This document shows, piece by piece, positions 57,399-64,000 of a stretch of 64,000 nucleotides of DNA; position 1 is the stretch's first letter; each line of letters starts with the position of its first letter. A model generated the notes under the pieces. The model was not told the origin of the DNA. It saw only the letters and a program-made list of their open reading frames with translations, and ran no database searches. Source of the DNA: Anaeramoeba ignava (taxonomy: Eukaryota > Metamonada > Anaeramoebidae); contig JAPDFW010000033.1 of assembly GCA_028826165.1 (NCBI GenBank), positions 124,001-188,000 on the forward strand, read 5' to 3'. The position numbers were made by a program, and so were the translations under genes.

Positions 57399-60333
57399 TC
57401 AATTTTTAGAAATTTCAAGATTTGCAACTTCCATTGCACCAATAAGACCAATATTACTACCAAATTTTGAAGGAACAATAAATTGATCAGAATTTTTAAG
57501 AATAAGATCATGAGCAACATAACCGTTTAATAAAGAGACAGTTTTCTGACGAATAAAAGGAAAAAGGGGGTCTCTTTGCATAATTCCACCGCCAAGAATA
57601 ATAACATTTGGAGAATAAGTTAAAGTTAAGTTAACGCACAAATGGGACATATAATGAGTAAATAAATTCCAGACTTTATGATCGTTTGGAATTTTTCGCA
57701 GTTCTTTAGGTTCAATTCCAAGTCGTTTGGATAAACTCCCTGAGCATGCCATCCCTTCTAAACAACATCCATGAAAAGGACATGTTCCGTTGAAATTTGG
57801 TTCTTCATCTTTTGAAACTGGAACGTAAATGTGTCCAACTTCTGGATGTAAAATTCCGTGAACACAATTTCCTTCTACAACTGCTCCAACCCCGATTCCT
57901 GTTCCTACTGTTACATATACACAAGTTTTTAGTTCTCTTTTTGTTTGATTAGTTTTTTTTTTTTTTTTGAAAAATTTTGTTTTTGTTTTACTTATGACCT
58001 CCATAATTAAATTCTGCTAAAGCTGCGGCATTAACATCAGCTATTCAAATTGAAATTGAATTTAAAATTGAAATTTAATTTAAAATTATAATTGAATTTG
58101 AAATTGAAATTTAATTTGAATTTGAATTTGTATTTGTATTTGTATTTGAATTTGAATTTGAATTTAATATTGAAAATGAATTTAAATTTGTATTTGTATT
58201 TGAATTTGAAATTGAAATTGAATTTGAATTTGAAATTGATATTGAATTTGAATTTGATATTGAATTTGAATTTGAAATTGAATTTGAATTTGAATTTGAA
58301 TTTGAATTTAATATTGAAAATGAATTTGAAATTGAATTTGAAATTGAATTTGAATTTGAAATTGAATTTGAATTTGAATTTGAATTTGAATTTGAAATTG
58401 AATTTGAAATTGAAATTGAATTTGAATTTGAATTTGAATTTGAATTTGAATTTGAATTTGTATTTGAATTTGAATTTGAATTTGAATTTGAATTTTTGAA
58501 TTTGAATTTGAAATTGAAAATTTGAATTTTGATTTTTTGAATTTGAATTTGGAAATTGAAATTTGATTTTTTGAATTTGGAATTTTGAATTTGAATTTGA
58601 ATTTGAATTTGAAAATGAATTTGAATTTGTATTTGTATTTGTATTTGAATTTGAAATTGAAATTGAATTTGAATTTGAATTTGAATTTGAATTTGAATTT
58701 GAATTTGAAATTGAATTTGAATTTGAATTTGAAATTTGAATTTTTGAATTTGAATTTAAAATATGAATTTCAAATCAATTTATATTATTTAAAAATTTGA
58801 ATTTGAATTTGAATTTGGTTTTGGAATTTGAATATATGAATTTTGAATTTGATTTTGAATTGGAATTTGCAATTGAATTTGAATTTTTGAAATTGAAATT
58901 GATTTAACTTTTCAAATGTTCTTTTGGATTTGAATTTTATATTGAATTTGTATTTGAATTTGTTTTTTTATTTGAATTTGAATTTGAATTTGAATTTGAG
59001 TATTTGAATTTGTATTTATTTGTAATTTGAATTTGAATTTGTATTTGAATTTGAATTTGAATTTTAATTTGAATTTGAATTTGAATTTAATTTGAATTTG
59101 AATTTGAATTTGAATTTGAATTTGAATTTAAATTTGTATTTAAATTTGTATTTTGAATTTTGAATTTTGAATTTGAATTTAAAATATTAACTTTCAAATC
59201 CAATTGGTATATTTGGGAAAGCTTCTTTAAAAAATCCTAAAAAATTTGTATCTTTCCATCCTGGTTTTGGAGTTGAAGTAATATATCCATATTTTGGATT
59301 TGATTTATCTAATTCTAATGGACCAAATGATGCAATTCCTAATCCATCAAATTTTTTTTCAGAAAACCATGATTTAACTTTTTCAAATGTTTCTTTTGGA
59401 TTTGTTGTATCAACAACTGTTTTTTCAATTATATTTGTTGGTGATCCTTTTGCAATTCCAAGAGCAAAAGTAGTTCCTCTTTATATTTATTTGAAATTAA
59501 ATTTGTAATTGAATTTGAATTTGAATTTGAATTTGAATTTGAATTTGAATTTGTATTTGTATTTGTATTTGTATTTGTATTTGAATTTGAATTTGAAATG
59601 AATTTGAATTTGAATTTGTATTTGAATTTGAAAAATTGAATTTGAATTTGAAATTGAAATTGAATTTGAATTTGTATTTGAATTTGTATTTGAATTTGAA
59701 TTTGAATTTGAATTTGAATTTGAATTTGAATTTGAATTTGAATTTGAATTTGAAATTGAATTTGAATTTGAAATTGAATTTGAATTTGAATTTGAATTTG
59801 AAATTGAATTTGAATTTGAATTTGAATTTGTAATTGAATTTGTATTTGAAATTTGAATTTGTATTTGAATTTGAATTTGAATTTAAAATTTGAATTTGAA
59901 TTTGAAATTGAATTTAAATTTGAATTTGAATTTAAAATTTGAATTTGAATTTGAATTTGAAATTGAATTTAAATTTGAATTTGAATTTAAAATTTGAATT
60001 TGAATTTGAATTTGAATTTGTATTTGAATTTGTATTTTTTGAATTTGAATTTGTATTTGAAATTGAATTTGTATTTGAATTTGTATTTGTATTTGAATTT
60101 GAATTTGAAATTGAATTTGAATTTGAATTTGAAATTGAATTTGAATTTAAAATTTGAATTTGAATTTGTATTTGTATTTGTATTTGTATTTGTATTTGTA
60201 TTTGTATTTGAATTTGAAATTGAATTTGTATTTGTAAATGTATTTGTAAATGAATTTGTATTTGTAAATGAATTTGAATAAGAAAAATCTACCCAGCTTC
60301 AATTCCTGCAAAAACTAAAGATTTTTGAAGCAT
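57399..60333 (-). CDS. ROK-family fructokinase, bacterial type
   Basis: Exons 60333-60293, 59478-59192, 58040-57992 and 57936-57399 close to 305 codons (304 aa), the length of Bacillus YdhR/GmuE fructokinase. It matches that family throughout: GIEAGGTTFALGIA phosphate loop, GLGIASFGPLELDKSNPKYG, ITSTPKPGWKDT, ESTDVNAAALAEFNYG with the catalytic Asp, YVTVGTGIGVGAVVEG, HPEVGHIYVP, the zinc site CPFHGCCLEG, and ILGGGIMQ. It should phosphorylate fructose (possibly other hexoses) with ATP. No targeting sequence is seen, so it is probably cytosolic. Bacterial-type ROK kinases in a eukaryote suggest lateral transfer, but three spliceosomal introns and local base composition show long residence. Introns 1 and 2 (814 and 1151 nt) are TTGAAT repeats. 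Confidence 0.9.
58041..59191 (-). repeat. (TTGAAT)n intron, 1151 nt
   Basis: Second intron of the fructokinase gene: TTGAAT hexamers with TTGTAT and TTGAAA variants, more degenerate from about 58800 to 59180. It lies between the GFES and TDVNAA exons. Confidence 0.85.
59479..60292 (-). repeat. (TTGAAT)n/(TTGTAT)n intron, 814 nt
   Basis: First intron of the fructokinase gene, splitting the EAGG phosphate-loop codons. The same hexamer family as intron 2 of this gene, with local (TTTGTA)n runs near 59550 and 60170. Confidence 0.85.
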
Positions 60334-60489
60334 TATTGTAATTATTATTTATAATTTATTAAATTAAAATTAAAGAAAAAAATGAAAAAAAAAAAATTAT
60401 TCATTTTTATGATTGATTATTTTATTATTTAAAAAGAAAAAAAAAAAAAAAGAAAAGAAATTTTTATTTTTATTTTTTTTTTCTAAATT
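60334..60489. promoter_or_regulatory. bidirectional promoter, 156 bp
   Basis: Gap between the divergent starts of fructokinase (60333, -) and aspartate aminotransferase (60490, +). It holds A tracts, an AAAAAATGAAAAAAAA string and TTTATTATTTAAAAAG. Nothing else is recognised. Confidence 0.4.
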
Positions 60490-63400
60490 ATGATTGTTTT
60501 AACACAAAAAATTAAAGAAAGTCTTCTTAAAAGTCCCGCATTAATTCAACCAATTAAACAACTTGGTTTTCGATTGTTTTCATCACCTTTTAAAGATGTT
60601 GAAAAAGCTCCAGAAGATCCAGTAATCAAAATAAATTATAAATTTTATTTCAAAATCAAAAATTAATTTTTAAAACAATTATTATAAACTATTTTCTGTT
60701 AAATTTAGTTTAAAATTTGATTTATTATTAATTATTTTTGTTTTGAAATAAAAAAATTTTTTTTTTCTTTTTTTTTTCTTTTTATTTTCTTTTATTTTCT
60801 TTTACCATTTCAATTATAATTCAACAAACAAAAAAAGAAAACGGAAAAAAATTTTTTAATTATAAATTTGACAATAAACACAATTACAATATAATTAGAA
60901 AATTAATTATAAATATAAATATAAATATAAATATAAATATAAATATAAATATAAATATAAATATAAATATAAATATAAATATAAATATAAATATAAATAT
61001 AAATATAAATATAAATATAAATATAAATATAAAAATAAATATAAATATAAATATAAATATAAATATAAATATAAATATAAATATAAATAAATATAAATAA
61101 ATATAAATATAAAATATAAAAAAATAAATAAATATAAATATAAATATAAAATATAAATATAAATATTTAAAAATATTATAAATTATAAATATAAATATAA
61201 AAATAAATATAATTATAAATATAAATATAAATATAAATAACATACAAAAATAAATAAAATAAATAAAATATAAAGCAAAATAAATAAAATATAAAATATA
61301 AACATAAAATATAAATATAAATATAAACATAAATAAAACATAAATATAAACATAAAATAAATATTATAAATATAAAAAATATAAATATAAATATAAATAT
61401 AACATAAACATAAATATATTATAAACATAAATATAAACATAAAAATATAAAATATAAACATAAAATATAAATAAAAAAATACATAAATATAAAAAATAAA
61501 TAAAAAAATAAAAATAAAATTTATAAATATAAATATAAAAAATATAAATATAAATAAAAACATAAACATAAATATAAATATAAATATAAATATAAATATA
61601 AATATAAATATAAATATAAATATAAATATAAACATAAAATATAAATAAATATAAATAAATATATAAACATAAATATAAAATATAAATATAAAATATAAAT
61701 AAAAATATAAATATAAATATAAATATAAATATAAATATAAATATAAATATAAATATAAATATAAATATAAATATAAATATAAATATAAATATAAATATAA
61801 ATATAAATATAAATATAAATATAAATCTAAATATAAATATAAATATAAATATAAATATAAATATAAATATAAATATAAATATAAATATAAATATAAATAT
61901 AAATCATAAATATAAATATAAATATAAATATAAATATAAATATAAATATAAATATAAATATAAATATAAATATAAATATAAATATAAATATAAATATAAA
62001 TATAAATATAAATATAAATATAAATATAAATATAAATATAAATATAAATATAAATATAAATATAAATATAAATATAAATATAAATATAAATATAAAATAA
62101 AATATAAATATGAAATATAAATATAAATATAAATATAAATATAAATATAAATATAAATATAAATATAAATATAAAATATAAATATAAATATAATTATAAA
62201 TATAAATATAATTATAAATATAAATATAAATATAAATATAATTATAAATATAAATATAAATATAAATATATATATAAATATAAATATAAATATATTTATT
62301 TATTAATTTTTTTTGACAAAAAAAGACATTTTCAGTCAAAGATCTCTTTCATAAATCAGGACATCCACGAAAAATTAATTTATCAATTGGGGCTGTTGTT
62401 GATGAACATGAAAAACCAATTGTTCTTCAAGTTGTGAGAGAAGTAAATTATATTACAAAACTCCAAAATAGAATTCAAAAATAAAATTCAAAAATAATTC
62501 AAAAATAAAATTCAAAAATAAAATTCAAAAACAAAATTCAAAAATAAAATTCAAAAATCAAAATTTAGGTTGAAAGAGATATTTCTGGAAGAAAAGATAT
62601 TAGCAAATCATATCTTTCAATTGATGGTTCATTAGCATTTTATAAAGAAGCAGAACAATTAATATTAAAAACAGATAATGAAGCAATTAAAGAAGGAAAA
62701 GTATGTACAGTACAAACATTAAGTGGAACATCTGCTTTAAGAGTTACTGCTGAATTTATTCATTCAGAATTTCCTGATAAAAGCATTTATATGTCTGAAC
62801 AAATTTGGAGTTTGTTTTAATCAATATATTTTTTATTCAATATTTTTTATTCAATATTTTTTAATCAATATTTTTTATTCAATATGTTTTATTCAATATT
62901 TTTTAATCAATATTTTTTATTCAATATTTTTTATTCAATATTTTTTATTCAATATTTTTTATTCAATATTTTTTAATCAAAATGTTTTATTCAAAATTTT
63001 TTAATCAATATTTTTTAATCAATATTTTTTATTCAAAATTTTTTATTCAAAATATTTTATTCAATATTTTTTAATCAAAATTTTTTAATCAATATTTTTT
63101 AATCAAAATGTTTTATTCAATATTTTTTAATCAAAATGTTTTATTCAATATTTTTTAATCAATATTTTTTAATCAATATTTTTTATTTAATATTTTTTAA
63201 TCTATATTTTTTATTCAATATTTTTTAATCAATATTTTTTAATCAATATTTTTTATTCAAAATGTTTTATTCAAAATGTTTTAATCAAAATGTTTTATTC
63301 AAAATGTTTTATTCAATATTTTTTATTCAAAATGTTTTATTCAAAATTTTTTATTCAATATTTTTTAATCAAAATTTTTTCTTTAATTTGAAATTATATA

Positions 63401-63692
63401 AAAAAATAGCAAATTGCGTTCATATTTTTGAACATTCAGGTGTTCCTATCAAATATTTTAGATATCTCAAAGATCCTATTACACTTGATTTCCCTGCAAT
63501 GTGTGAAGATCTTGAAGTAAAAATATAGAAACTTAGAAAAAATTTAATAATAAAAATTTAAATTTGAAATTTATTTAAAATTAATAGAAAGTAGAAGAAG
63601 GTTCATTTGTTCTTCTTCAAACACCATCGCATAATCCAACAGGACTTAATTTATCAAATGAACAATGGGTCCATTTAGCTGATTTATTTATT
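60490..63692 (+). CDS. aspartate aminotransferase, organelle-type, 3' end outside window
   Basis: Visible exons 60490-60621, 62326-62442, 62569-62809, 63410-63516 and 63588-63692 are all in phase (234 codons). The first about 38 residues are basic and lack acids early ([20 protein letters not shown] then GFRLFSSPF), consistent with an organelle presequence. The fold-type I AspAT sequence follows: [62 protein letters not shown], and [19 protein letters not shown] with the HNPTG substrate/PLP-site motif. The PLP-binding lysine lies in exons beyond position 64000. The enzyme interconverts aspartate/2-oxoglutarate and oxaloacetate/glutamate. The exon 2 acceptor was set at AAAAAAAG|ACATTTTC because the nearer TTTTCAG breaks the frame. 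Confidence 0.9.
60622..62325 (+). repeat. (ATAAAT)n intron, 1.7 kb
   Basis: First intron of the aspartate aminotransferase gene. Positions about 60900-62295 are almost uninterrupted ATAAAT, giving spurious minus-strand (IF)n and (YI)n frames. The first 280 bp are unique A/T-rich sequence. Confidence 0.9.
62810..63409 (+). repeat. intron of TTTTTTATTCAATA units, 600 nt
   Basis: Third intron of the aminotransferase gene, donor GTTTGT and acceptor AAAAATAG. A 13-14 bp period alternates TTTTTTATTCAATA, TTTTTTAATCAATA and TGTTTTATTCAAAA. The short [13 protein letters not shown] frame at its end is an artefact that runs into exon 4. Confidence 0.85.
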
Positions 63693-64000
63693 GTATAAAT
63701 TAATTCAATTAAAAATTATTCATTTAAATTATTCAATTAAATTATTTCAAATAAATTATTCAATTAAATTATTCATTTAAAAATTATTCATTTAAAAATT
63801 ATTCATTTAAAAATTATTCAATTAAAAATTATTTCAATTAAAAATTGTTTCAATATAAATTATTCATTTAAAAATTATTTCAATTAAAAATTATTTAAAT
63901 TAAAAATTATTTCAAATAAATTATTTCAAATAAATTATTTCAATTAAATTATTTCAATTAAAAATTATTTCAAATAAAATTAATTCAAATAAAAAATTAT
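63693..64000 (+). repeat. intron of TTATTCATTTAAAAA units, cut by window end
   Basis: Fifth intron of the aminotransferase gene, donor GTATAA. An irregular 12-15 bp repeat of ATTATTCAATTAAA/ATTATTTCAATTAAA runs to the window edge, so the acceptor is not visible. Confidence 0.75.

Noticed and set aside
60884-62339. Minus-strand frames rich in Ile, Phe and Tyr that resemble membrane proteins
   Set aside because: Pure ATAAAT repeat read in antisense, inside the first intron of the aspartate aminotransferase gene.
63262-63528. Independent 88-aa protein starting [10 protein letters not shown]
   Set aside because: Its first half is intron repeat; the second half is exon 4 of the aspartate aminotransferase read from an upstream chance ATG.
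1-64000. Transposons, viral insertions, tRNA or rRNA genes
   Set aside because: No transposase, integrase, reverse transcriptase or capsid-like frame, no terminal repeats with target duplications, and no cloverleaf or rRNA-like GC-rich stretch was seen by eye.

Overview
This is eukaryotic nuclear DNA: very AT-rich, dense with spliceosomal GT-AG introns, using the standard code (TAA, TAG and TGA all end genes here). Exon models were built by hand from reading frame, splice sites and phase arithmetic; most genes close exactly to a multiple of three. The gene set suggests a free-living anaerobic or microaerophilic amoeboid/flagellate protist with a mitochondrion-related organelle. It includes an acetate:succinate CoA-transferase-type enzyme and an aspartate aminotransferase that both carry presequence-like N-termini, very large ankyrin-BTB proteins, a Hippo-type kinase, eEFSec and a bacterial-type ROK fructokinase. 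An Anaeramoeba-like organism fits best, but that is inference, not proof.

Layout. 1-540: 145-bp tandem repeat. 574-2351 (+): unknown 182-aa protein. 2467-7013 (-): TPR/Mlp-like nuclear-basket coiled coil. 7088-10353 (-): MST/Hippo kinase with SARAH. 10455-14848 (+): MORN-SAM-U-box protein. 14928-19757 (-): WDR11. 19858-20710: 12-bp satellite. 20763-25413 (-): unknown 374-aa protein with a 3.3-kb intron. 25694-27259 (-): MCTS1/Tma20. 27334-29323 (+): SUN-like (SUCO/Slp1) membrane protein. 29481-31876 (-): LRR protein. 32133-45443 (-): three tandem ankyrin-BTB paralogues, with SPF27/BCAS2 (34048-34689, +) between the first two. 45530-47430 (+): CoA-transferase. 47705-54145 (-): 10-exon PSI-repeat receptor. 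54580-56957 (-): eEFSec. 57042-57260 (-): small hypothetical. 57399-60333 (-): ROK fructokinase. 60490 to beyond the window (+): aspartate aminotransferase.

Architecture. Intergenic gaps are mostly about 75-280 bp and several genes start divergently from about 75-160 bp. Most simple-sequence DNA lies inside introns (up to 3.3 kb), and each intron has its own repeat unit (6 to 15 bp). One non-repeat 15-mer, AAAATCGGATAAAAA, recurs about 20 times in five introns of four genes, always on the sense strand. It is the most unusual signal in the window.

No operon-like pathway is present. The two organelle-type enzymes would belong to fermentative/amino-acid metabolism in the mitochondrion-related organelle. 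eEFSec implies selenoprotein synthesis. TPR, SPF27, MCTS1, WDR11 and the SUN-like protein are housekeeping components of the nucleus, splicing, translation, trafficking and ER. Several long ORFs contain one-base or four-base frame breaks, which are either assembly indels or real decay.
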